A stretch of 64,000 nucleotides of DNA from positions 12,219,001 through 12,283,000 of the forward strand of contig CM073593.1 of NCBI GenBank assembly GCA_037074705.1, read 5' to 3'. Source of the stretch: Zhengitettix transpicula. Lineage: Eukaryota; Arthropoda; Insecta; Orthoptera; Tetrigidae. Under the pieces are notes generated by a model, which made no database searches, had not been told where the DNA came from, and worked only from the letters and a program-made list of their open reading frames with translations. A program made the position numbers and the translations under genes. Positions within the stretch are counted from its first letter, which is position 1; each line of letters opens with the position of its first letter. This document shows, piece by piece, positions 34,640 through 45,716 of this stretch.

Positions 34640-36330
34640 TACTATTGTAATAAATGTCACATGATTTCAGTCATTATTGTCTGTTTCAGTCAAGCCGCAC
34701 TCTCTAGTTGATTACACTTTACAATGCATACATACATGTATACAAATATACAAACATTTTTTTATATCAATTTATAATATATAGTCTAGGTTTGTGGCAC
34801 AAGCAGTCCCGGATTTTAGGTCGGAGCTTATGTGATTTTTTTACTAGCATGCATTTGCGGTAGTAGAGATATTACATACTTTATAATATTTAATTAACTG
34901 TCAACTGTAAAAGTCAGAAAGACTTAGGCCGAATTATTTTATGTGAAATCAAATGAATATTATTAAATAAACAAAATCGAAAAACAACAGGCCGTTTTAT
35001 TTCATTTTCCGACGAATATGTTCGCAAGGGTATAAATTACATGTTAGAAACGCGTAATAAATATGTCTGCAACTTCACCTTTATAGTGCATCGAGTTTTA
35101 TAATATGTATGTAGAGACATGTCTGAAAATAAACATGTTGTTAACGAACTAATTATACGTTTAGGTATAATTGTATATCAAGAACCGAAATGTAGGTGAA
35201 GTTAAGCCCCTGATTCCAGGTCACCCGCCAAACACATTTTCCACACTCACATTTTTAATATCAGATTATTAGCTGATTTTATGAAATACCGAGCGTGTTG
35301 AATAATTTTAGCGTCTGATGCAGCTGTTTCGGTCCAAGGGACTGGAAAATTTGTAGCTTATTTTATTAATTTAATTATTCCGATTAATTGTGTCGATAGA
35401 ATTAAACTATTTAGTATATTTACGACTAAATCATAAGATGGGAGAATTTATGAAAATATGAAACGTTTGTGACTCAAGGGGAATATCAAACATTCCATTA
35501 ATGAGTCAAATACCTTTTAATCCCCAAATTTTACAGACTAACGTTCCGTTGCATCTAAATATATGTTAATCCTTTCCTAAATTTCTATGATTAAACGGTC
35601 TGATTAATCTGTCAAAGAAAGATGATAGTCATGTGTATTATATTGAGAATAGAGAAAGCATGAAAAATATAACGTACTGATTATTATTATTATTGAATTT
35701 CGCTGTTTACAAGATTCTCATTTTCCGACGAATATCTTGTGAGTTGTATTCATCTTTGCCTTCACGTCAAATAGCAGGTAAAGACGTATATGTTAAATTT
35801 TACCAGAAACTTACCCGATGTTACAAGAGTGCTCAAAGTGGCAGAAGACTGGTGAAACATGAGCCTGGTAAAGATCGTAGTTGGACTGGATCTACCAAAT
35901 CCCATGCGAAGACTAATGCCTGCAATCTCAAAGGATAAAAAAAACGAAAGACATTAAATTTTGAAGTAAGTTTCTACAAAGATCATGCATAGATTATTAG
36001 AAAGTGTGTTCTCCCTTAGGTTCTACCTTCATTTAGAGGGGGAAGATAGAACGTAGAGAAAAACGACAGACTATATAATCTACTTCAGAGATATGTGAAT
36101 GTTAGTACTAGAGTCGTTTTTGGTGATACAAGAAAGGAAATTTAGTGAACCTCAACTAGAAACTCTTTAAGAAACGAAAAATAAGGATTCGCGTTACTTC
36201 TCCCTCTAAAAGTTAGATAAAATAAAGGGAATTTTTTATAGGATACAAATATAGAAGACTCCGAAATAAGTAGTGAGAACCTGGGAAAGCCTACCGTCCT
36301 CCGAATCTAGTCCAGATGTAGTTTAATATA
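34640..36330. other. AT-rich stretch, no gene recognised
   Basis: A plus-strand frame at 35,693-35,938 (81 codons) has a plausible Lys/Ser-rich translation but no recognisable domain or splice context. Nothing else could be supported. Confidence 0.35.
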
Positions 36331-36332
36331 TA

Positions 36333-37487
36333 CCACTGTGAACAAAAAGTAAGGTGAATTTATTAATAAAATATAAATTCTTCATTTATTTTTCCAAATC
36401 AATTTCATCCCCTTCAAAGTAATCCCCGTCCGATAAAACGCACTTTTTCCAGTCCTCGAAATAGCCAGAAGTCGCACGGAGCCAAATCAGTCGATACGGT
36501 AGTTGCGGATGATATGAGTCGAGGTTTTGGCAAAAAAAAAAGTCGCCAAGAACCAATGCAGTATGACATGGTGCATTATCGTGATGAAGGAACCAAGAGT
36601 TTCAGACGAATAGGTTCACGCAAACGACGCATAACGCTCAAATAATATTCTTTGTTGACAGTTGACAGGAATTCATAGTGCACCACACCACGATAATCAA
36701 AGGAAACCGTCAACATAACATTGATTTTCGATCGACTTTGCCGTGGTCTTTTGGGTCTTGCTTCACCTTTTGCACGATATTCGCTGCATTGGTCGGTGGT
36801 TTCGGGTCAAATGCGTAAATCCAAGTCTCGTCTCCAGTAATGATGCATTTCAAGTGGTCCTGATAGTCAGACAGCAAAGTTTCACACACATCAAGGCGAC
36901 GCATTTTTTCCAAAAAAATGAGCGATTTTGGCACCAATCGAGACTTGACGCGTTTGAGATACAAAACATTCTTCAAAATTGTTTGGGCTGAGCCAAATGA
37001 TATTACAACACTATCAGCGAGATCTATAATTGTCCATCGACGATTTTCAAGTACCAAATCTTTGATTTTTTGGACGTGGCCTTCGTCGGTAGACGTTGAT
37101 GGTCGTCCAAAGCGCGGTTCGTCTTCAACGCGTTCTCGGGCCTCTTTGAACTCGTTGTACCACTTATAAACGTTTGTTTGTGCCATAGTTTGATCACCAA
37201 AGACCTTCCGCAACATTTTCAACGTGTCCGCACAAGAATAATCGTTCCGCAAACAAATTTTGATGCAAGTTCTTTGCTCAACAAAATCACCCATTGCAAA
37301 AATCTAAAAATTCACTTTTGGTTGTTTACAAAAACACGTGTAACTCGGAGATAATTAAACTTTTTAAGAAACAGACGCTTGACAAATATTACAGACAGTG
37401 CTACCAATCTAGAAAAAAAAATTATCTGCCTTCCTAATACCCAGGAGTTTTAAATGACAATTTCACTTTACTTTTTGATCACAATGA
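36333..37487 (-). mobile_element. mariner element, copy 1 (internally deleted)
   Basis: The element is flanked by TA at 36,331-36,332 and 37,488-37,489. The left inverted repeat is CCACTGTGAACAAAAAGTAA; the right one reads, on the minus strand, TCATTGTGATCAAAAAGTAA. At 1,155 bp it is about 150 bp shorter than copy 2. The deletion removes part of the transposase C-terminus near 36,457 (TTTTTCCAGTCCTCGAAATA), where copy 2 has a longer sequence between the corresponding blocks. Confidence 0.9.
36710..37294 (-). pseudogene. mariner transposase, copy 1 (N-terminal 194 codons open)
   Basis: Cut-and-paste DNA transposase of the Tc1/mariner superfamily. The start is [20 protein letters not shown]. 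The two N-terminal helix-turn-helix parts follow (around residues 20-50 and 85-110, including [12 protein letters not shown] and GSAQTILKN), with the GRPSTST linker between them. The catalytic region begins with ITGDETWIYAFDP, which holds the first Asp. Directly after this a one-base loss shifts the frame (copy 2 reads DPETTDQSSEY), and the frame ends at 36,710. The remaining sequence down to 36,400 still shows HHDNAP- and DLAPCDFWLF-like pieces in other frames. An intact family member would have about 345 residues. Not functional. Confidence 0.9.
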
Positions 37488-37489
37488 TA

Positions 37490-38444
37490 CTTTCATTCAT
37501 TTACTCCGACTTGCTATGGAGAAATTAAATAAATGAAATTTGACATCCCGTCAACATCCAATCTTTCTTGATCCTTTAAAAAAGCCAGACAAGTGTAATG
37601 CATAGAATTTAAGCCGTTACGATGGTTAATAAGTGTCCAAGAAATATGTGAAAATAAATTCAGACTCTAAAATTAAGGATAATTTATAGAATGCGGTAAT
37701 GCACTCTATTTTTCAGAAATACTATTATTTCATTTGTAAATTAAAAATAGAAGGTTTTTTGTAAAGTTCGATCCAATATTGGATAGCCTTAAACGTTACT
37801 TCGAAATTCTGTTTACCTTTTAGGTACACTTCGATTAAAATATTATTAAATTAATAAATATTAAACGCTGATTTAGAACGTATTTCCAATTACGGTCGCA
37901 TAGTACTTATAAACTTAAATCTCTTATTCATTTCTATTCTAGGATGAAAGGAAATAATATTCTTTTCAACTTTGAATCTAATGTAATTTAATTAAATTTT
38001 CACTATACAAATAATTTATTGTAGGAACAGTTGATTATGAAATACATAATAATGTGTAGTTAAAATTTGAAATCAAACAATAAATTCTGGTAATAATTGG
38101 AAATAATTTTTTTCCTATTTTATTTATCAACAAAGCAAAAATAATAATTGACTTCTAATTGACAGTTCTTTCTTTTGTAAAAATATTATCTTTATAAGTA
38201 ATACAACTCTTTGATCTGGAAATAAAATAGTTAAAAGTATTTGTGAAAATCCTCAACCTGTTAGTCAGACTAAAATGTGGTATATAAATAACAATAAATG
38301 TCTAAATCGATAATTTATAACGAAAAACAACGCAAAATATATTTTTTGTACGTCTTTTTTTAAATAATTAACACGGCTAAACTTTGGACATTACACTCTC
38401 ATACATATTTAAGTTTCTTTTATATAATAGCACGCTAAGTTCTT
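37490..38444. other. AT-rich stretch, no gene recognised
   Basis: No repeat or coding signal could be supported. Confidence 0.4.
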
Positions 38445-39750
38445 GCAGCTGCCTCCTAAACTGGCCAAGGCATGGCGAGGGGTAAGCTGCGTCCCCACAG
38501 CAAACCCCTCTCCCGTCATCGGAAGGCGTGGGACAAGTACCAAATGCCCGACCTACCCGATGCAGGTTTTTCGAAGGATTTCCCTGCATTTCTTTAGGCG
38601 AATGCCGGGTAGGATCCTTAAAATATAGCCCGGGGGCCATAGTTAACCCTTGGCTACCTTCCTCTACCCTTCCGCATCCCCCCTTTCAAATCCCTTCCTA
38701 TGCTATTAAAGGGGAGTTGCCCAATGTGGATCACCCTCATGTAGCCTGTTGCCCTAAAAAAAAAAAAAATTGCGAGAGGATTAAACTGAGCTTCCCCTCC
38801 GAGAGGATTCTCTCGCAGGTAACCTGCGAAGGATTTTCTCTCGCAGGCAGAACCTTTTTGGAGAGATTCGAAGGGGCTACCTTTGGGGATGCCTTTTCCT
38901 CTCCGTTTTTGAATTAAGGTTCCCACGAGCCGAGGCACCTCGGCCTGTTTTGAGAGATGTATGTTACGGGGTCACAGACCTTGGGCATACGGTAAGAGTT
39001 GTCCGCTATTCCCATTGGAATAGTCGGCCAGCTGCCTCCTAAACTGGTCAATGCACGTTGAGGGGAAAACTGCGACCCCACTGATAACCCCACTCCCGCC
39101 ATCGAAAGGGCGTAGGACAAGTACCAAATGTCCGACCTACCTGATGCAGGTTGTTTTAGGGTTTTCCCTGAATCACTATAAGGCGAATTGCTGGGTAGGA
39201 TCCTTAAAATATAGCCCGGGGGCCCTAGTTAACCCTTGGCTACCTTCCTCTACCCTCCCGCATCCCCCCTTTAAAATCCCTTCCTATGCTATTAAAGGGG
39301 AGTGCCCAAAGTGGATTACCCTCATGTAGCCTGTTGCCCAAAAAAAAAAATAATTGCGAGAGGATTCTCTCGGAGGCCTCGACACAAAGCCTGCGAGAGG
39401 ATTCTCTCGCAGATAACCTGCGAGGGATTTTCTCTCGCAGGCAGAACCTTTTAGGAGAGATACGAAGGGGCTACCTTTGGGGATGCCTTTTCCTCTCCGT
39501 TTTTGAACTAAGGTTCCCACGAGCCGAGGCACCTCGGCCTGTTTTGAGAGATGTATGTACCGGGGTTACAGACCTTGGGCATACGGTAAGAGTTGCCCGC
39601 TATTCCCATTGGAATAGTCGGCCAGCTGCCTCCTAAACTGGTCGAGGCCCGGAGAAGGGAATGCTGCGTCCCCACAGCAAAATCCTCTCCCGCTATCGGA
39701 AGGGCGTGAGACAAGTACCCAATGCTTGACGTACCTGATGCAGGTTTTTC
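38445..39750 (+). repeat. S-family tandem array S8
   Basis: At least one full unit with partial units on either side, head to tail. GTAGCCTGTT recurs at 38,741 and 39,326, giving a 585-bp period. Each unit ends TGTTGCCC(T)A followed by 9-13 A. The next begins at once with TTGCGAGAGGATT and up to three near-palindromes of the type GCGAGAGGATTCTCTCGC (39,355-39,440). The last unit breaks off at CCTGATGCAGGTTTTTC. Open frames on the minus strand (for example 38,654-38,938 and 39,284-39,532) translate alike because the units are alike. Confidence 0.85.
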
Positions 39751-39754
39751 ATCA

Positions 39755-40420
39755 TCTTCGATTGTTTACTTTTTTTAACGATACCCTAATATTATAATAA
39801 TACGCTGTTGAGTCTAGTAGATCTACCTGGGTCTGTAGTTGAACTGCCGAATAGATTTAACATGCTTCATCCAGCTTGCGCACATTCTCCCCCAACACAT
39901 GTCCGCAGAATGTACATAAAATTAGAATATAAGAAAAACGAATTTTGATAAAAGTAACAATGAATTAGTGACAATATTTCAAACATAATATTTAATATTT
40001 CTTGAAACCATTGACCAATTCAAAAAATTACTTTTATACTGTCTTACATGAAATTCGTTTTTTCCTTTTCATATACAAGTCTGAATATTTTACTACCTCT
40101 GTAAAACGGTTTCGAGCCTTTACAATTACATTTTTTAAAAACATTTTTACTGATCATTGGTGCACGACTGTCTTTTCCTCTAACAGAGAACGCACCGGTC
40201 AAAGATACATATACATCACAATATCTTTTCGTCGTAAATATTCATTTACTCAGTATTACCGCAACCAATTAAAACAATTTTTCCAAATCAATGTCAAACG
40301 TACGTGATGTTAATGATATTGCTTTTACATAAAAATAGAAGTTATTGAAATTTCGCGTCGCTTGCAAAGATAATTTCCCGATCAGACACGATCGTCTCTG
40401 ATCTGTCGCCTTGCCCTAAT
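39755..40420. repeat. possible W repeat (low confidence)
   Basis: Parts resemble 10,390-10,745 (TTTAACGATACC; CCCCAACACA) and 12,210-12,440 (GTATTA(T/C)CGCAACCAA; AATTTC(T/C)CGAT). In that region the two halves are separated by the Jockey remnant and S3. The plus-strand frame at 40,002-40,307 has no recognisable domain. Confidence 0.3.
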
Positions 40421-40424
40421 GAGG

Positions 40425-40798
40425 TTCTCACTAGCCGAAACACCTACGTCAGGTTTGAAAGGTGTATGCTCCGGGTCAGCTGACTTTCGTCATTCGACAA
40501 GAGTTGTCCTCTGTTTCTATTGGAACAATCAGCCAGATGCCTTGTAAACTAGGCGTTCAGAGCAGAAACATCATTTCAGTCATCGGAGGGACGTGGGACA
40601 AGTAACAAGAGCTGGACATACTGAATTCAGGTTGTCTATGGTTTGACCTGCATCATTTTTAGGCGTGTGCCGGGTAGGATCCTTAAACTGTAACCTGTGG
40701 GACCTAGTTACCCCTTGGTTAGCGTCCGCTCCCATTTCAAACCTCTTCCTATGCTATTAAACGGGATCTGCCACCAGGTGGATTACCCTTATGTAGTG
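40425..40798 (+). repeat. S-family repeat S9 (divergent)
   Basis: Shows the family order in diverged form: CTCACTAGCCGAAACACCTA, TTGGAACAATCAGCCAGATG, CCGGGTAGGATCCTTAAACT, ATGCTATTAAACGGGATCTG and TGGATTACCCTTATGTAG. Its A-rich end is missing where the R1-type LINE begins. Confidence 0.65.
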
Positions 40799-40859
40799 AC
40801 GCGAACTATACACGACAATACATACATATGCATATATCCATTCATTTTTACCATCCATA

Positions 40860-42350
40860 ATAAACCACCAGGTGAACCCTCATCATATCGTCCGCTGTGT
40901 GTGCTGAAAACAGCAGGGAAAATATTCGAGAGGAAGATCTGTGACAGACTGGAGTGGAACACTTTCTAATATGCAATATGTCTTTTGGAAAAACACGACC
41001 AACAATTGATGCGATAAGAACAGTCGTGGACACGGCTCAGCAGGCCATACTGGCTAAGAGATGGAGAAGGAGTTTAAAGAAATACTGTGCGGTATTGACC
41101 TTAGATATAAAGAATGCATTTAACTCTGTGAGGTGCAGCTGCATTATTGACGCACTCAACAGAAACGAGGTTCAGTCCTACATTACAAGAATTATTGGGA
41201 GCTACCTTAGTGATAGGACCTTAATCTACGACAAGGAAAAAGGTCGAAGATATCACAATATCACAGGAGGAGCACCACAAGGCTCAGTCCTGGGTCCCAT
41301 CCTGTGGAATGTGATTTACGATGGGGATCTCCGACTCCATGAGTTAAGATCGTGGGTTCTGCAGATGACATTGCGGTAGTTGTGGTCGCCAAAGTCCTCG
41401 CCCAGGTGGCCCAATCTTGTAACAGGACAGTGAGGACAATATCGGACAGGATGTTCCCAGTACGCCTCCAGCTTGCTGGGCATAAGACGGAAGCGGTGCT
41501 CATCTCGAGCAGAAAGGTTAGGGAGATTATCACCCTAGTCATTGACGGATGGGCCATCACGTCACATCCATCGCTACGCTATCTGGGCGTTGAACTTGAT
41601 GACAAATTAACGTATAAGCGTCATCTTGAAAAGACGAGTGAGAAAGCAGCAAAAGTCTGAGCTGCCATTACGAGGATAATGCCGCATACTGGTGGACCCA
41701 GAGAAAATCGACGGCTATTACTGGCCCAAGTGGTGAGGTTGGTATTGCTCTATGGCGCTCCCATATGGGCAGACGCCACTAGGGTCAGGGAACGCTTTCG
41801 CAGGGCTGCGGCCGTGTGATGGCTCCTTTCGTACCGTTTCCGATGATGCAGCATGTGTTCTAGCAGGAATGGTGCCACTGGACATATTGGCTGAGTAATG
41901 CCTCAAGAAATCAGAAGGAATAAAAAAACTCACGACGGGAATCAATAACAGAGTGGCGACGTCAGTGGACAGAGTCCTCAATGGGACGATGGACGCACCG
42001 CCTCATTCATTACATCCCATTGTGGACAAGGAGAAAACATGGAGAATAAGATTATTATTTAACTCAACTCATGACAGGGCATGGTTATTTTCGTAAATAT
42101 CTCTATAGGTTCAAGATAGTGGAAAATCCCCATGTGCTTGAACTGTGGTAAGGAGGAGGAAGACGTTAAACACGTTTTTTTTTTCAAATGCCCTCATCCT
42201 GAAAATATAAGAAATATTCTTAGGGACGAAGTGAAGATTGAAATAACACGTCTTAATCTGGTTTATGTGATGCTGGAGTCAGCAGACAAGTGGAAGGCGA
42301 TCAGCAAACAGGTCGGTATAGTTATAAAGGAGCTACGCAATGTTTGAAAA
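40860..42350 (+). pseudogene. R1-clade LINE reverse transcriptase, 5'-truncated
   Basis: Non-LTR retrotransposon ORF2 remnant. In order: GEPSSYRPLCVLKTAGKIFE (about 40,868-40,930); a shift near 40,965; AVLTLDIKNAFNSVRC (first catalytic Asp region); GGAPQGSVLGPILWNVIYDG (41,266-41,325, where LWNVIYDG is characteristic of the R1 clade); a shift near 41,355; GSADDIAVVVVA (FADD box, with Phe changed to Ser); then PSLRYLGVELDDKLTYKRHL. A stop at 41,658 and others follow. QVVRLVLLYGAPIWADATR comes next, and at 42,132-42,347 the C-terminal zinc knuckle MCLNCGKEEEDVKHVFFFKC (C-x2-C...H...C). The endonuclease and ORF1 are absent. There are at least three frame breaks. Some R1 elements insert in 28S rDNA, but no rDNA is seen here. 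Confidence 0.8.
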
Positions 42351-43114
42351 GAGAATAGTCCATAATGGGAGGAAGAGCCACAGCTAAGACCGCTTCCTAC
42401 GAAGTAATACTTAACTGAAGTTCCGTACAAAGCAATAATTGGTTACCGATGGAAAGGGAGGTGTTTTTTAGTGGGACTTTTAGAAGATTTTTCACCTACT
42501 CTCGTTAATAAATAATTCATTTTTACGGAAATAAAAACTATTCAGTTAAGGAAAATTATGGGAAAAAAAATTCTTGATTTTGAAAACTTGGAAAATTTAA
42601 GGGCGCAAGAATGAAACTGATAATAGCAGCCACAAGGCGACAGCGAGCTGTTTACAGTATTTGATACTGAATTACGAGTCGGTCATGTACACAATTCTCT
42701 GGGCTGAAGCATCTGTTGTCCTGTTTTTTGGCAGGGATACCCGGGCATAGTTATTCAGACCACGCACCGCAGCCGTCCTTGCTTCTTTCTCACGCTGCCT
42801 TCAACGTAATCCGTTGTTTGTGTGTGCTGACGCCCACTCAATTGCGTTCTGAAGTTAATCCTGACGTCGTTCTTCAATCAAATAGAGAAATCTGAGATAT
42901 TCACTTACAAAATTAATGTATTAACCACAGTTGCACTCCGCTGGAAAGGGGCGACTTGGTTCCCGATTAGGAAAAATGGTTTCTGTGAAATCTCTGCAAA
43001 CTTGGGTAAATTATCTCTAACTCGGAAATAATTAAATTACTGTATCACAATCATATTTGGTTCAGATTGTAGAGTAAGAAGTAAACCACTGACCCAATTT
43101 CAGATTTAGAATTA
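42351..43114. other. no gene recognised
   Basis: Includes the probable 3' untranslated part of the R1-type LINE, with no clear poly-A end, and a less AT-rich patch at about 42,600-42,860. Nothing else could be supported. Confidence 0.4.
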
Positions 43115-43150
43115 TTATTCATTCCATTAGTCCTCGGTCGAGGAAATAGG
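43115..43150 (-). repeat. LINE 3'-end motif, minus copy
   Basis: ATTAGTCCTCGGTCGAGGAA followed by ATAGGATAAG is the reverse complement of the motif at about 45,655-45,695 (CCTATTTCCTCATACGAGGA then CTAATGG), which leads into an AT-rich (AAAAT)n tail. A short hairpin next to a simple A-rich repeat is typical of some LINE 3' ends. Confidence 0.5.
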
Positions 43151-43335
43151 ATAAGTCATAATACAAGATTATATGAAAATAATAAATTATTACAATTACA
43201 ATGTTTAAAAAACAAACATGTTACTTTACAAGAAAATTATATCATTAAAAACTAAAATAAAAAAAAATTACGTTAGATTGAAAAGAATTAATAAGAAAGA
43301 TAGCCAGATCAGACAAAAAAGTGATAATATGAATA

Positions 43336-43980
43336 CCACACAACGTTTCTGGGATCCTTGCCTATTTCGAAAGGTGCGAAGAAGAGCCTAGAGCGACACA
43401 ACTGAACTCGTCAGTTCACAAAACTCAAAAGCCAAAGGATTAACGTAACAATAAGAGGACAACGACAATGGGAAAGCAGAAGGTTTAGCGTAATAATAAG
43501 GGATCGTAGCAATTGTTAAGTTTCATTGTGTCAGTTTGTACATTAATATCTGTGATGTTTGATTTAATGTACAGCATTTCCGAAATGAGTCTGGAATTGT
43601 ACCTGGTGTCAATCAAATGCAGGTTGCGAATTGATGAAATGTTTGGATACTACAGGTTGTTTATCCATATTAAGTTTGATATTAGACATATGTTCCTTGA
43701 TACGTGTATTAAGGGAACGTTTTGTTTGCCCTATGTAGCAGGAATTATAATTAGAGCAAGAGTTTTGTTAACAACACAATGTTTGCTGTAGGTGTCCAGT
43801 GGGTCATTTTAGTTTTTAATGAAGTAGGAAAGGGTATTAGTGTATTAGTGGATCTGTAAATGACACAATATTTGATTTTCTTTGAATATTTGGATAAATT
43901 TCTGATGTAGAAATTTGTAATAAGGGAGTACGAGAAAAAATTTGATTGGGTGTTTTGGAACCATTGTCATTAGGATATTT
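43336..43980 (-). pseudogene. Penelope-like remnant P5 with B-lineage tail
   Basis: Minus strand. About 43,640-43,780 reads CSNYNSCYIGQTKRSLNTRI, then KEHMSNIKLNMDKQPVVSKH. This is a clear GIY-YIG start (Tyr-Ile-Gly, Arg in the helix, EH). An in-frame stop precedes it, and a stop at INSQPAFD* follows. The shifted frame then continues RYNSRLISEMLYIKSN. Downstream in the same direction, at 43,379-43,336, lies the B-lineage motif TTCGCACC(T)TTCGAAATAGGC...CCAGAAACGTTGTGTGG. Its core CTGA is lost, but the hairpin and GAAACGTT are present. This copy links the B tail to a Penelope endonuclease. The RT domain was not recognised. Confidence 0.7.
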
Positions 43981-44005
43981 GATTTTGTTCAATCTGGTGT
44001 TTATA

Positions 44006-45309
44006 CCACTGTGAACAAACAGTAAGGTGAATTTATTTATAAAATATAGATTCTATATTTTTTCTTCCAAATCCCCTTCAAAGTAATCCCTGTCCAATAA
44101 AACGCACCTTTTTCCAACGCTTTTTCAAGTCCTCGAAACAATCGGAATAGTCTTTTTCCGGTATAGCCTTCAAGACCTTCTTCAATTCGGTTTTTAATCT
44201 CCTCAATCGTGTCAAAACGGCGTCCTCGCATTGGCCTTTTGAGTTTGCTGAATAGCCAGAAGTCGCACGGAGCCAAATCATGCGAATAAGGTGGTTGCGG
44301 AACGATATGAGTCGAGTTTTTGGCAAAAAAGTCGCGAAGAACCAATACAGTATGATATGGTGCATTATCGAGGTGAAGGAACCAAGAGTTGTTCGCCCAT
44401 AATTCCGGCCGTTTCAGACGAATAGCTTCACGAAAACGACGCATAACGCTCAAATAATATTATTTGTTGACAGTTTGGCCCGGCAGACGGAATTCATAGT
44501 GCACCACACCACGATAAGCAAAGAAAACTGTCAGCATGACCTTGATTTTCGATCCACTTTGCCGTGGTCTTTTCGGTCTTGCTTCACCTTTTGCACGATA
44601 TTCGCTGGATTGGTCGGTGGTTTCAGGGTCGTATGCGTAAATCCAAGTCTCGTCTCCAGTAATGATGCATTTCAAGTGGTCCTGATAGTCAGACAGCAAA
44701 GTTTCCCACATATCAACGCGACGCTTTTTTTCCAAAAAGTTGAGCGATTTTGGCACCAATCAAGACTTGACGCGTTTGAGACACAAAACATTCTTCAAAA
44801 TGGTTTGGACTGAGCCAAATAATATTCCAACACTGTCGGCGAGATCTGTAATTGTCCATCGACGATTTTCAAGCACCAAATCTTTGATATTTTGGACGTG
44901 GCCCTCGCCGGTAGACGTTGATGGTCGTCCAGAGCGCGGTTCGTCTTCAACGCGTTCTCTGCCCTCTTTGAACTCGTTGTACCACTTATAAACGTTTTTT
45001 TGTGCCACAGTTTGATCACCAAAGGCCTTCCGCAACATTTTCAACGTGTCCGCACAAGAATATTCGTTCCGCAAACAACATTTGATGCAGGTTCTTTGCT
45101 CAACAAAATCACTCATTGCAAAAATCTAAAAATTCACTTTTGGTTGTTTACAAAAACACGTGTAACTCGAAGATAATTAAAGCTTTTAACAAATAGACGC
45201 TTGGCAAATATTATTGACAGTCTTACCAACCTAGGGAAAAAAATTAACTGCCTTCCTAATATCCGGGAGTTTTAAATGACAATTTAACTTTACTTTTTGT
45301 TCACAGTGG
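44006..45309 (-). mobile_element. mariner element, copy 2 (full length)
   Basis: A 1,304-bp element between TA at 44,004-44,005 and 45,310-45,311. The left inverted repeat is CCACTGTGAACAAACAGTAA and the right, read on the minus strand, is CCACTGTGAACAAAAAGTAA. Length and ends are normal for the family. It lies 6.5 kb downstream of copy 1 in the same orientation. Confidence 0.9.
44037..45116 (-). pseudogene. mariner transposase, copy 2 (two stops, two frameshifts)
   Basis: Starts at 45,116 ([20 protein letters not shown]). The first 118 codons are open. A TGA at 44,760-44,762 replaces an Arg codon just before LVPKSLNFLEKKRR. The same frame continues through ITGDETWIYAYDPETTDQSS (first Asp) to a TAA at 44,460-44,462, which replaces the Glu of NKEYYLS. 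It resumes with WANNSWFLHLDNAPYH (second Asp) and YSHDLAPCDFWLF (third Asp); the last two are separated by 34 residues, the mariner D34D spacing. Near 44,197 an extra A and near 44,100 an extra G shift the C-terminus (LKAIPEKDYSDCFEDLKKRW is in another frame). All three catalytic Asp are encoded, but the gene is dead. Confidence 0.9.
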
Positions 45310-45419
45310 TATGTTTAATAATAAAATTTACAGGGTTCTCATTGTAGATTAAAATGTTTCGGACAATATTTAAGTTGTTTTGATGGAACAAGTGTTTATT
45401 CTTGTGTAATGTGTAATTC

Positions 45420-45716
45420 TATATTTTATGATAGTTAATACTCGAATAATTAATTATTTAGTAGTACTTATTGAATTGCTTACTAAAACTGTAAAGATTA
45501 TATTATACCATTAGTATAGTTAAAGAATTATTAGTTTTGGTATTTTTAATATATTTTACTTATGTTGGACGTGTGTTCCAGAATTTTTATGTTAATTTCC
45601 AATTAATTATAATTGTAGCATCCAAATAGTATTTTGTAATTTTATGTATTTACGTATCCTATTTCCTCATACGAGGACTAATGGATATAAAATAAATAAA
45701 ATAAAATAAAATAAAA
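45420..45716 (+). repeat. LINE 3' end with (AAAAT)n tail
   Basis: AT-rich sequence ending CCTATTTCCTCATACGAGGA, CTAATGGATATAAAATAAAT and an (AAAAT)n run to 45,716. The body upstream has no recognisable protein. The inverted partner is at 43,115-43,150, so P5 and mariner copy 2 lie between two oppositely oriented ends. Confidence 0.5.

Noticed and set aside
36743..37169. Plus-strand open frames across the first mariner (and likewise 44,475-44,991 across the second)
   Set aside because: Antisense shadows of the transposase; the minus strand carries the conserved motifs.
38654..39714. Several open frames with near-identical translations on the minus strand (starting PRLVGTL... and SYALSMAG.../SHALPIAG...)
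   Set aside because: They recur because the S repeat recurs (also at 8,246, 17,585, 58,796). Frames break between copies and no domain is present.
40860..42350. R1 element in ribosomal DNA
   Set aside because: R1-clade motifs are present, but flanks are S repeat and AT-rich DNA with no 28S rRNA sequence.
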